Shown: positions 7,306 through 14,415 of the stretch, one piece after another
Position numbering within the stretch: position 1 is the first letter of the stretch
Layout of the letters: each line of letters opens with the position of its first letter
Assembly (NCBI GenBank): GCA_031272195.1
Contig: JAISUF010000112.1
Coordinates: forward strand, 1-45,871
Source of the DNA: Propionibacteriaceae bacterium
Lineage (GTDB): Bacteria; Actinomycetota; Actinomycetes; Propionibacteriales; Propionibacteriaceae
DNA length: 45,871 bases
Direction of reading: 5' to 3'
Made by a program: the position numbers and the translations under genes
The notes under the pieces: generated by a model
The model's database searches: none
What the model was told of the DNA's origin: nothing
What the model saw: the letters and a program-made list of their open reading frames with translations, nothing else

Positions 7306-8301
7306 ATGTCAGCACGCGATCACATCCGGGCGCTGCCCAAGGCAGAGCTTCACCTCCACATCGAAGGCACGCTGGAGCCGGACCTGGCCTTCCGCCTGGC
7401 CCGGCGCAACGGCGTCGAGCTGCCTTGGGCCGACGAGGCCGCACTGGCCAAGGCGATGGACTTCTCCGACTTGCAGTCGTTCCTCGACGTCTACTATCAG
7501 GCGATGGCGGCGCTGCGGACGCCGGCCGATTTCGCCGACCTGATGGACGCCTATCTGACACGGGCGCGGGCCGACGGGGTGCGCCACGCCGAGATCTTCT
7601 TCGACCCGCAGGTCCACATCGGCAACGGCGTGGCGTTCGACGACGTGGTGGACGGACTGCTGGAGGGCTGGCGGTCCCACACCGACGTCAGCGGCGGGCT
7701 GATCATGTGCTTCCTGCGCGACCGGGGGCCCGAGGCGGCGGCCGACCTGTTGGCGGCGGCGCGCCACCGGGCCGGCGACCTGATCGGCGTCGGGCTGGAC
7801 TCGGCCGAGGTCGGCAACCCGCCCGAGCCGTTCGCGGACGTCTTCGCGCAAGCCCGCGGCCTCGGCTTGCGGGCCGTCGCCCACGCCGGCGAGGAGGGCG
7901 GCCCGGAATACGTCTGGGGCGCGCTGCGAGCCCTGGGCGCCGAGCGTATCGACCACGGCATCCGCGTGTTGGAGGACGACGCGCTGGTCGGCGAGCTGGT
8001 CGCGCGGCAGGTTCCGCTGACGGTCTGCCCGCTGTCGAACGTCCGCCTCAAAGCGGTCGCCGGCCACGCCGCGCACCCCTTCCCCGAATTGCTCGCGCGC
8101 GGCCTCAAAGTGACGGTCAACTCCGACGACCCGGCCTATTTCGGGGGCTATCTGGCGGCCAATTTCGAGTGTCTGGACGACGCCTTCGGCTTGCAACCCC
8201 AGACCCTCGCCACACTATGCCGCAATTCGATCGAGGCCTCGTTCGCCGCGCCCGAGCGCCAGGCCGAGTTGCTGGCCGAACTGGGCGCTGCGGCACAATA
8301 G
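7306..8301 (+). CDS. Adenine deaminase (adenosine deaminase family)
   Basis: A protein of 331 aa from the zinc-dependent adenosine/AMP deaminase superfamily. Metal and catalytic residues are in place: H16 and H18 (ELHLHIEGT), H193/E196 (HAGEE), H217 (IDHGIR) and D274/D275 (NSDDPAYFGG). CPLSNVRLK and NSDDPAYF, rather than the CPxSN-x-x-xG of true adenosine deaminases, point to the adenine deaminase branch (adenine to hypoxanthine plus ammonia, purine salvage); adenosine is the alternative substrate. It ends with TAG only 4 nt before murT, so the three genes likely form one operon. Confidence 0.88.
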   Translation: MSARDHIRALPKAELHLHIEGTLEPDLAFRLARRNGVELPWADEAALAKAMDFSDLQSFLDVYYQAMAALRTPADFADLMDAYLTRARADGVRHAEIFFDPQVHIGNGVAFDDVVDGLLEGWRSHTDVSGGLIMCFLRDRGPEAAADLLAAARHRAGDLIGVGLDSAEVGNPPEPFADVFAQARGLGLRAVAHAGEEGGPEYVWGALRALGAERIDHGIRVLEDDALVGELVARQVPLTVCPLSNVRLKAVAGHAAHPFPELLARGLKVTVNSDDPAYFGGYLAANFECLDDAFGLQPQTLATLCRNSIEASFAAPERQAELLAELGAAAQ

Positions 8302-8305
8302 GCCT

Positions 8306-9757
8306 ATGCCTGCCGACCTGCGACGCGCCCAACCAGCCGAACTGACGCTTGGGCAACGGGCGCGACTGAGGCTGGCGACGCTGGCGGGGGAGGCCGCCGC
8401 CGTCGCCTCGCGGGCCGCCAACAAGGGCTCCGGCGCGTCCATCAAAGGGCAAGTCTTGACGCGGCTGTGCCCGGACGCCTTCGCCTGGCTGCTGCGGGGG
8501 CGGCGGGTCTTGGCGGTCTCGGGCACGAACGGCAAAACGACCACCACCCATCTGTTGGCGGCGGCCGTCGCCGAAGCCCTCGGCGACCAGGCGGACAGGC
8601 TGGTGACGAACGCCGACGGCGCCAACCTGCGCTACGGCATCGCTTCGGCGCTGAGCCAAGACCGTCGGGCCGACATCGCCGTGCTGGAGACCGACGAGCG
8701 AGTCGTCTCCGACATGATCGCCCAAGCCCGGCCGGAGGTGCTCGTCTTCTTGAACTTCTCCCGCGACCAGCTCGACCGCCACCACGAGATCAAAGCCCTG
8801 GGCAAGGCCTGGCGGGCGGCGCTGGAGCGGGCCGGCCAGGCCGGCCCGGTGGTGGTGGGCAACGCCTCGGACCCGCTGGTGGTGTGGTCGGCTCAGACGG
8901 CGGCCCGTGTCGTTTGGGTGGACACGCCGGGCAAGTGGAACGCCGATTCTGCCCTCTGCCCGGCCTGCGGGGCGGTGTTGGAGCGGGTGGCGGCTGACAC
9001 CCGCGCGGCCCAGGGTTGCGCCGAGGCAGGCGGATCGGCTGGAGTCGGACGGACGCGGGACGAGGCCGCCGCTGGGGCCGTCCCGGTCGGCGAGGCGGGC
9101 ACCGGCGAATCGGGCGGCGGGGAGGCGGCGTCCGAAACCGGGCTCGGGCCTTCGACCAGTTGGCGCTGCCCGGAGTGCCCGCTCGCCCAGCCGGAGGCCG
9201 AATACCGGGTGCGGGGTGGGGAGATCGTCCTGCCCGACGGGCGGGCGGTCGTGCCCGGATTGCGGGTGCCCGGCTCGTTCAACGTCTCCAACGCGGCCTT
9301 GGCGCTGGCCGCGGCGGCGGCGCTCGGGATCGACCCAGACGCGGCTTTGCGCGGCATGCGGCGGGTGGAGGCGCCGGCCGGGCGTTTCGCCACCGCCCGT
9401 TTCGGCGCGACGACCGCCCGGCTGATGCTGGCCAAGAACCCGGCCGGCTGGGCGGAGGCCATCGCCTTGCTGGAGAGCGATCCGGTGGTGCTGGCCATCG
9501 ACTCGGTGGCCGCCGACGGCAAAGACGTCTCCTGGCTGTGGGACGTCGACTACGAGCAACTGGCCGGGCGGCGGGTGGTTTGCACCGGCCCGCGGGCCCA
9601 GGACTTGGCCGTCCGCCTGGGATACGCCGACGTGTCCCACACGGTTGCGCCGGACTTGGCCGAGGCGCTGGCCGGGGTCGCCGGGCCGGCCACGGTCGAC
9701 GTCATCGCCACCTACACGCCGTTCCAGAAGCTGCTCAAGATGGCTGGTTTGCGATGA
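8306..9757 (+). CDS. murT: MurT, lipid II isoglutaminyl synthase, Mur-ligase subunit
   Basis: A protein of 483 aa. It carries the Mur ligase P-loop VSGTNGKTTTTHLL (about residues 72-85), the NADGANLR and NFSRDQLDRHHE motifs, and the C-terminal MurT domain (DUF1727). With GatD it amidates D-Glu of lipid II to D-isoglutamine in the cytoplasm. The family's Cys4 zinc ribbon is present as C218-x2-C221 and C288-x2-C291. Between the two halves lies a 66-residue spacer rich in G, A, E and S, much longer than the roughly 20 residues I know from the family. Its stop overlaps the gatD ATG by 4 nt. Confidence 0.93.
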   Translation: MPADLRRAQPAELTLGQRARLRLATLAGEAAAVASRAANKGSGASIKGQVLTRLCPDAFAWLLRGRRVLAVSGTNGKTTTTHLLAAAVAEALGDQADRLVTNADGANLRYGIASALSQDRRADIAVLETDERVVSDMIAQARPEVLVFLNFSRDQLDRHHEIKALGKAWRAALERAGQAGPVVVGNASDPLVVWSAQTAARVVWVDTPGKWNADSALCPACGAVLERVAADTRAAQGCAEAGGSAGVGRTRDEAAAGAVPVGEAGTGESGGGEAASETGLGPSTSWRCPECPLAQPEAEYRVRGGEIVLPDGRAVVPGLRVPGSFNVSNAALALAAAAALGIDPDAALRGMRRVEAPAGRFATARFGATTARLMLAKNPAGWAEAIALLESDPVVLAIDSVAADGKDVSWLWDVDYEQLAGRRVVCTGPRAQDLAVRLGYADVSHTVAPDLAEALAGVAGPATVDVIATYTPFQKLLKMAGLR

Positions 9758-10482
9758 AGATTTGCTTGGTCTACCAATCCCTGCTCGGCATCTACGGCGA
9801 CCGGGGCAACGCGATGGTGCTGCGGCAGCGGCTGGCGCGCCGCGGCCTGCCCGCCGAGCTGGTGGCGGTCGAGCCTGGCGACGCCGTGCCGCCCGACGGC
9901 GGGGTCTATCTGCTGGGCGGGGGCGAGGACGCCGCCCAGGTCTCGGCCGTCAAGTACTTGCGCCAAGACGGCAATCTGGCCCGCGCGGTGGCCGACGGGG
10001 CGGTCCTGTTCGCTGTTTGCGCGGGCTACCAGATCGTCGGGCGCTCGTTCACGGTCGGCGACGACGACCGCGTGGTCGAGGGTCTCGGCCTGCTGGACGT
10101 CGAGACCAGGCGGGGCGACGAGCGGGCCGTCGGCGAGATTCTCTCGACATGGCAGGCCGGCCCGATCGCCGGATCGCCCGCCGGCCCCACTGCGATCACC
10201 GGCTTCGAGAACCACGGCGGCCACACTTTCCTGGGGGATGGGGCCTCGCCCCTGGCGCGGGTCGAGATCGGCGTCGGCAACAATGGCGACGGCACCGAGG
10301 GGGCCGTCCAGGGCCGCGTCATCGGGACGTATCCGCACGGGCCCGTTCTGGCCCGCAACCCCGCCCTGGCCGACCACCTGCTCGAGCTGGCCCTCGGCGA
10401 GGCGCTGGAGCCGCTGCCCGATCCGGAGGTCGACGAGTTGCGCCGCCAGCGAGTGGCGGCGATCCGGGCCGCCCGCCGCTAG
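9754..10482 (+). CDS. gatD: GatD, lipid II isoglutaminyl synthase, glutaminase subunit
   Basis: A protein of 242 aa from the class I glutamine amidotransferase (CobB/CobQ-like) family. The nucleophile C89 is in FAVCAGYQIVG and the catalytic H195 in GTYPHGPVLARNP. It releases ammonia from glutamine, which MurT uses to amidate lipid II. The ATG at 9754 is chosen because it overlaps the murT stop (ATGA) and the N terminus LVYQSLLGIYGDRGN is the usual one. It ends in TAG. Confidence 0.94.
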   Translation: MKICLVYQSLLGIYGDRGNAMVLRQRLARRGLPAELVAVEPGDAVPPDGGVYLLGGGEDAAQVSAVKYLRQDGNLARAVADGAVLFAVCAGYQIVGRSFTVGDDDRVVEGLGLLDVETRRGDERAVGEILSTWQAGPIAGSPAGPTAITGFENHGGHTFLGDGASPLARVEIGVGNNGDGTEGAVQGRVIGTYPHGPVLARNPALADHLLELALGEALEPLPDPEVDELRRQRVAAIRAARR

Positions 10483-10579
10483 TCTGCGGCGCAGCGACAG
10501 CAGGTGCGGACTTGTGAATCATCTCTTGGTCTTTGGCGGCGCGCGGCCCGCCGTCGATCCGCAGGCGCTTCACCGCAGC

Positions 10580-10619
10580 GTCACAGCAGACCCAAAGGCG
10601 TCTTTGGCTGAATTGTGAC
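10580..10619 (+). other. Interrupted hairpin between gatD and the DUF4956 gene
   Basis: Nested complementary arms: GTCACA (10580-10585) with TGTGAC (10614-10619), CAG with CTG, and CCAAAG (10592-10597) with CTTTGG (10602-10607) around a GCGT loop. It separates two unrelated operons and ends just before the next gene, so it may be a weak terminator or a leader structure. Confidence 0.4.
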
Positions 10620-10639
10620 AAGCCATGAAAGGCCCCGAA

Positions 10640-11395
10640 ATGTTCCAAGTGTTGCTGCCAGCCGCCGATCTGGTCGCGGTCGTCGTCTTGACGCTCGCCC
10701 TCTACTATCCGCGCCACCGCCGCACCGACCTGCTGTTGAGCTTCCTGGCCGTCAACATCTCCGTCTTGGCGGTCGCCACGGCCCTGGCCGCGACGTCGGT
10801 CAACGTCGGCCTGGGTTTGGGCCTGTTCGGCGTGCTGGCGATGATCCGCCTGCGCTCCGAGGAGCTGCAACAGCACGAGATCGCCTACTACTTCTCGTCG
10901 CTGGCCTTGGGCCTGATCGGCGGGCTGGGCGCGGCCATGGGCTGGACGGCGCTGGCGCTGATGGCGGCCATCGTAGTCGTGTTGGCGGTGGCCGACTCGC
11001 CGCGCGGGGTGGCCAAGTACAGCCGGGTGGTGGTGTTGCTCGACCGCGCCGTCGCCGATCCGGCCGCCGTGCGGGCGGCCTTGGAGCAGGTTCTGGGCGG
11101 GCGCGTCGGCAGTTTCAACGTCCGCAAGCTGGATCTCGTCAACGACTCGACGCTGGTCGAGGTCAGCGTCAAGCGCCCGGCGGTGGCGTCCGGCTCGGCC
11201 GCCGGGCTGGTCGCCGCGCCCGTTGCCGCACCGGCCCAGCCCGTCACGGCCCAGCCGCCGACGCTCGGACCAGTGGTGGCCACGCCGGTTGCCGCTCCCG
11301 CCCAGCCCGTCACGGCCCAGCCGCCGACGCTCGGACCAGTGGTGGCGGGGCCGACGGTCGCGCAGCCGGTCCCAGGCGAATCCCGGAAGGCTTGA
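10640..11395 (+). CDS. DUF4956 membrane protein
   Basis: A protein of 251 aa. About four transmembrane helices occupy residues 1-115, with the conserved turn GLFGVLAMIRLRSEEL (F-x-I-I-R-F/L-R type) of the DUF4956 family. A cytoplasmic domain (KYSRVVVLLDRA ... VEVSVKR) follows, then a Pro/Ala/Val-rich tail with two near-identical 22-residue repeats. The start is taken as the ATG at 10640, which has AAAGG 7 nt upstream, rather than the ATG at 10625. DUF4956 proteins are usually encoded with VTC polyphosphate polymerases, as here, but their role is not established. Confidence 0.82.
   Translation: MFQVLLPAADLVAVVVLTLALYYPRHRRTDLLLSFLAVNISVLAVATALAATSVNVGLGLGLFGVLAMIRLRSEELQQHEIAYYFSSLALGLIGGLGAAMGWTALALMAAIVVVLAVADSPRGVAKYSRVVVLLDRAVADPAAVRAALEQVLGGRVGSFNVRKLDLVNDSTLVEVSVKRPAVASGSAAGLVAAPVAAPAQPVTAQPPTLGPVVATPVAAPAQPVTAQPPTLGPVVAGPTVAQPVPGESRKA
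11222..11346 (+). repeat. Tandem 66-bp repeat in DUF4956 tail
   Basis: Two 59-bp segments, 11222-11280 and 11288-11346, differ at only two positions and are spaced 66 bp (22 codons) apart. They encode the Pro/Val-rich linker unit twice. The near-identity at the DNA level suggests a recent duplication that could vary in copy number. Confidence 0.9.
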
Positions 11396-11397
11396 CG

Positions 11398-12126
11398 ATG
11401 ACCGCCCTGGCGCCGGTGTCGCTGGACGAGCTGAACTCGCGGGCCGCTTTGCTGGACCGGGTCGACCGCAAGTACGTCGTTCCCGCCGAGCGCCTGCCCG
11501 AATTGCTCGAGTGGCTGCCCGAGGGCACGGCCGCGTTGGAGATCGCCGGACGCCGCCAGTTCGCCTACCAGACGTGCTACCACGACACCTGGGACCTGTT
11601 GACCTACCGCCTGGCCACGCAGCGCCGACGGCGGCGCTTCAAGGTGCGCACGCGGACTTACGCCGACCAGTCGTCGTGGCTGGAGGTGAAGGCGAGCGCC
11701 GGGCGGGGGCGCACCGTCAAGGAGCGCGTCGAGGCCGACGGGTTGCTGCCTTGGTGGGTCGGCCAGACGCTGGCGGCGGCCGGGTTCACGATGGCTCCGC
11801 AAGATTGGCGTCCCTGCCTGATGGCGGCCTTCGACCGCTCGACGCTGTTGCTTCCGGCCGCCTGCGGCGTCGGCCCCGCGCGCGTCACAGTCGACGCCAA
11901 CCTGCGCTGGTCGCTGCCGGGCGGGTGTTGGCGCGAGGCGGACATTGCCGTCGTCGAGACGAAATCGCCGAACGCCCCAACCGCCTTCGACCACGCCCTG
12001 TGGGGCCTCGGTTTGCGGCCGGAGCGCTTCTCGAAATACGCCACGGCGCTGGCTTGGCTGCGCCCGGAGCTGCCGTCGAACCGCTGGCGGCGCGGCCTGG
12101 CCCGGCACTTGGCGGTGGCCGGGTGA
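11398..12126 (+). CDS. VTC-domain polyphosphate polymerase
   Basis: A protein of 242 aa of the VTC/CYTH triphosphate tunnel fold. Its markers are LLDRVDRKYVVP (R-x-E/D-x-K-Y start), TCYHDTWDLLTY, RRRRFKVRTRTY, WLEVKASAGRGRTVKER and VVETKSPN, giving the alternating basic and acidic residues that line the tunnel. Such proteins make polyphosphate from nucleoside triphosphate in the yeast VTC complex; bacterial homologues are assumed to do the same. It lies 2 nt after the DUF4956 gene and overlaps the next gene by 4 nt, so the three are one operon. Confidence 0.87.
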   Translation: MTALAPVSLDELNSRAALLDRVDRKYVVPAERLPELLEWLPEGTAALEIAGRRQFAYQTCYHDTWDLLTYRLATQRRRRRFKVRTRTYADQSSWLEVKASAGRGRTVKERVEADGLLPWWVGQTLAAAGFTMAPQDWRPCLMAAFDRSTLLLPAACGVGPARVTVDANLRWSLPGGCWREADIAVVETKSPNAPTAFDHALWGLGLRPERFSKYATALAWLRPELPSNRWRRGLARHLAVAG

Positions 12127-13493
12127 AGCGCCTGCTCGCCGCCTGCTGCCTGGGATTGGCTCTAGGTGGATGCTCCGCGCTGTCCGGGGTGCTGCCGAAC
12201 GGGAACTCCACCGGCGGCGCGTCGAGTGCCGCGTCGTCAACACCCGTGCCCCTGGTGGTGCCGGACTCGGTCGAGCAGGCCCTGGCGGCCAACCTGCCGA
12301 CCCACGAGGCGGCCTCCGATTTGACGTGGGACGCCGCCGGGGAGATCCCGGTGGCGCTGTCCGATTCGGGCAGCAGCGGACAAGGGGTCCAGGTGGTCGG
12401 CCAAGTCGTGACGATCACAACTCCTGGCGACTACCGCCTGACGGGTTCGCTGTCCGACGGCCAGTTGGTGGTCGACACTGACCAGGCGGGCGTTGTCAGG
12501 CTGATCTTCGACGGCGCGTCGGTGACCTGCGGCACGTCGTCGGCGCTGTGGGCGAAGAACGCGGACAAGGTGGTGGTGTGGCTGGCGGACGGCTCGCGGA
12601 ACTCGCTGACCGACGCCGAGTCGTATGCCGCCGGAGCAGACACAGAGCCCGACGCGGCGCTGTTCTCGGCGGTCGATTTGACGATCGCCGGTCCGGGCAG
12701 TTTGACGGTCAACGGCCGGGCGGGCGACGCCATCACCGGCAAGGACGGCCTGGTCGTCGCCGGGGGAGTGCTCGACGTTACGGCCGCCGACGACGCGATC
12801 AAGGGACGCGACTACCTGGTGGTCCGGGACGGGTCGATCAAACTGGCGGCGGGCGGCGACGCCATGACGTCGACCAACGATTCCGACGAGGCGGCCGGCT
12901 ACGTCCTGGTCTCGGGCGGCTCGGTCGACGCCGCAGCGGGCGCCGACTGTGTGGACGCGGTCACCGACGCCATCGTCACCGGCGGCGAGCTGAAGCTGTC
13001 GTGCGGCGACGACGGCATCCACGGCGACCGCCTGACGATGGTGTCCGACGGCCGGATCGACATCGCGAAAGGCTACGAGGGCCTGGAGGCGGCGGCGGTT
13101 GTGCTGTTCGGCGGCGAGATCAGCGTGGTGGCCAGCGACGACGGCGTCAACGCGGCCAACGGCGGGACGCTATCAGTCCAGGACGCCTGGCCGGGCGGCC
13201 AAGCCACGCCAGACTCCGGTCGGTGGGGGCGCGGCGGGCAAGGCCTAGGCCGCGGCGGCGGTTGGGGCGGCGGGGAGACGCCCGAGGACGCGGCCCTCGT
13301 CATCGCCGGCGGCAAGCTGACCGTCACCGCCCAAGGCGACGGCCTGGACTCCAACGGCACCGCTGCCATCTCCGGTGGCACGATCGTCTTGGACGTCCCC
13401 AACCGCGGCATGGAGGGCCCCATCGACGTGGTCGGCGACTTCACGATCACCGGCGGCACGATCACCGATCCCGACGGCAACCCCATCAAGTGA
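12123..13493 (+). CDS. Carbohydrate-binding-domain (DUF4353) lipoprotein
   Basis: A protein of 456 aa. The start LLAACCLGLALGGCSALSG is a lipoprotein signal with lipobox LGGC. The mature part, about 60-456, is made of successive short beta segments in which 'ITGKDGL', 'DDAIKGRDYL', 'GDDGIHGDRL' and 'SDDGVNAANGG' recur. This is the parallel-beta pattern of DUF4353 proteins, with a Gly/Arg/Trp-rich loop at about 360-385. The GTG start overlaps the polymerase stop (GTGA). In other genomes this lipoprotein accompanies DUF4956, VTC and CotH-kinase genes; CotH is absent here. Its ligand is unknown. Confidence 0.83.
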   Translation: MKRLLAACCLGLALGGCSALSGVLPNGNSTGGASSAASSTPVPLVVPDSVEQALAANLPTHEAASDLTWDAAGEIPVALSDSGSSGQGVQVVGQVVTITTPGDYRLTGSLSDGQLVVDTDQAGVVRLIFDGASVTCGTSSALWAKNADKVVVWLADGSRNSLTDAESYAAGADTEPDAALFSAVDLTIAGPGSLTVNGRAGDAITGKDGLVVAGGVLDVTAADDAIKGRDYLVVRDGSIKLAAGGDAMTSTNDSDEAAGYVLVSGGSVDAAAGADCVDAVTDAIVTGGELKLSCGDDGIHGDRLTMVSDGRIDIAKGYEGLEAAAVVLFGGEISVVASDDGVNAANGGTLSVQDAWPGGQATPDSGRWGRGGQGLGRGGGWGGGETPEDAALVIAGGKLTVTAQGDGLDSNGTAAISGGTIVLDVPNRGMEGPIDVVGDFTITGGTITDPDGNPIK

Positions 13494-13608
13494 GGGCGCC
13501 GGGTCTGTGTCAGGCGGCGACTTGGCCGGGCCGATGTGCCACTGGCTGATCCATGTCGTCGTTCTACCGGCCCATGAACCCTGGGACTGAGTGATCGTGA
13601 ACTGTTTC

Positions 13609-13625
13609 GGCACCCCCACAGGGAC
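13609..13625. repeat. Partial copy of the tRNA-Lys 3' end
   Basis: Seventeen bases match 13653-13669 (acceptor and T arm of tRNA-Lys) at 16 positions, 44 bp away in the same orientation. It could be a remnant attachment site, a slipped duplication or part of a former tRNA. Confidence 0.6.
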
Positions 13626-13654
13626 CGATTCGCCGTGCGGGGTGACCGTCTTGG

Positions 13655-13728
13655 TACCCCCACAGGGACTCGAACCCTGGACACGCGGATTAAGAGTCCG
13701 CTGCTCTAACCAACTGAGCTATGGAGGC
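13655..13728 (-). tRNA. tRNA-Lys (anticodon CTT)
   Basis: Complete cloverleaf read on the minus strand: acceptor GCCTCCA/TGGGGGT, D arm GCTC/GAGC, anticodon stem GCGGA/TCCGC with loop CTCTTAA, T arm CAGGG/CCCTG and discriminator A. CCA is encoded directly after it (13652-13654). It decodes AAG. Confidence 0.96.
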
Positions 13729-13740
13729 GCGCAGACAAAG

Positions 13741-13771
13741 ACTATAGCTCATGTGGGGTGGGGTCTGGCAA
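13741..13771 (-). promoter_or_regulatory. Promoter of tRNA-Lys
   Basis: Minus strand: -35 TTGCCA (13766-13771) and -10 TATAGT (13741-13746), 19 nt apart, 12 nt upstream of the tRNA 5' end. Both hexamers are close to the sigma-70 consensus, though the spacer is a little long. Confidence 0.5.
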
Positions 13772-13932
13772 GCCGTGAACTCGCGAGCACTCGACTTTGA
13801 GGCGCCTCGGCTCGGCTCGGCCAGCGACGCGCCTTGGATAGTTTGGGCCAGGCGGCGAAGCGTGGCGTGGTGGTGTCGATGGACAGTTGCTGGCGCGATT
13901 GTCTGAAACCCCTCGTCTGGGGCTGATGTGAG

Positions 13933-14006
13933 TAGCGGGAGAAGGATTTGAACCTTCGACCTCTGGGTTATGAGCCCAGCGAGCTACCGAACTGCTCCAT
14001 CCCGCG
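13933..14006 (-). tRNA. Initiator tRNA-fMet (anticodon CAT)
   Basis: The minus-strand cloverleaf starts CGCGGGA and ends TCCCGCT plus discriminator A, leaving position 1 (C) opposite U72 unpaired. The anticodon stem ends with three G-C pairs (GGG and CCC around CTCATAA). The unpaired first position and the three G-C pairs are the hallmarks of bacterial initiator tRNA. CCA is not encoded. Confidence 0.95.
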
Positions 14007-14415
14007 TCGGTCCTGCCATATTAGTTGAACCGGCCGTCAAACCCCAAATCAATCTGTCCAGGCCGTCGGCGAGGCGGCGACGGATCGCGCCGGAAACGCC
14101 ATGCCCCCCTGCGGGGCGGCGGCAGGCACGATCCCCAAGCGCGGGAGCGGACGAGTGCCATGCCCGCCCGTCTGCCTGGCGGCGGCAGGCCAAGCCAGCC
14201 CGCGGCCTGGTCCCAGGACCCCCGACGCCGACGCCGGTGACCTCGCCATCCAGCGGCCCCGTCGCCAGCGGGCCGAGGCGGCGATGGGCCGGAAGTGGAG
14301 GCCGCGCCAGCCCGCGGACTGGTCGGCGCGGGTCTCGGTTGGGGGCGGGCGTCACGGCCGGCGGCTGGGTTCGGATAATATGCTGGGGCGTGTTCGCCGA
14401 ACCCCTGGAGGACTG
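14007..14415. other. Gene-free GC-rich stretch with internal repeats
   Basis: No credible gene was found. TAATAT close upstream of the tRNA-fMet may be its -10. The middle is very GC-rich and locally repetitive: a 19-bp unit at 14194-14212 recurs at 14306-14324 with one mismatch. A second motif beginning GCCATGCCC and ending GCGGCGGCAGGC occurs near 14098 and again near 14158. The right end holds the promoter and ribosome binding site of the transporter operon. Confidence 0.5.
14376..14381 (+). promoter_or_regulatory. -10 element (TAATAT) of the ABC transporter operon
   Basis: TAATAT lies 34 nt before the ATG at 14416, so the mRNA would have a leader of about 28 nt with the GGAGG ribosome binding site just upstream of the start. 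No convincing -35 was found. Confidence 0.4.

Noticed and set aside
13905..13924. Weak CCCC/GGGG hairpin followed by TTT downstream of tRNA-fMet
   Set aside because: The stem is only about six pairs including a wobble; too weak to call as a terminator.
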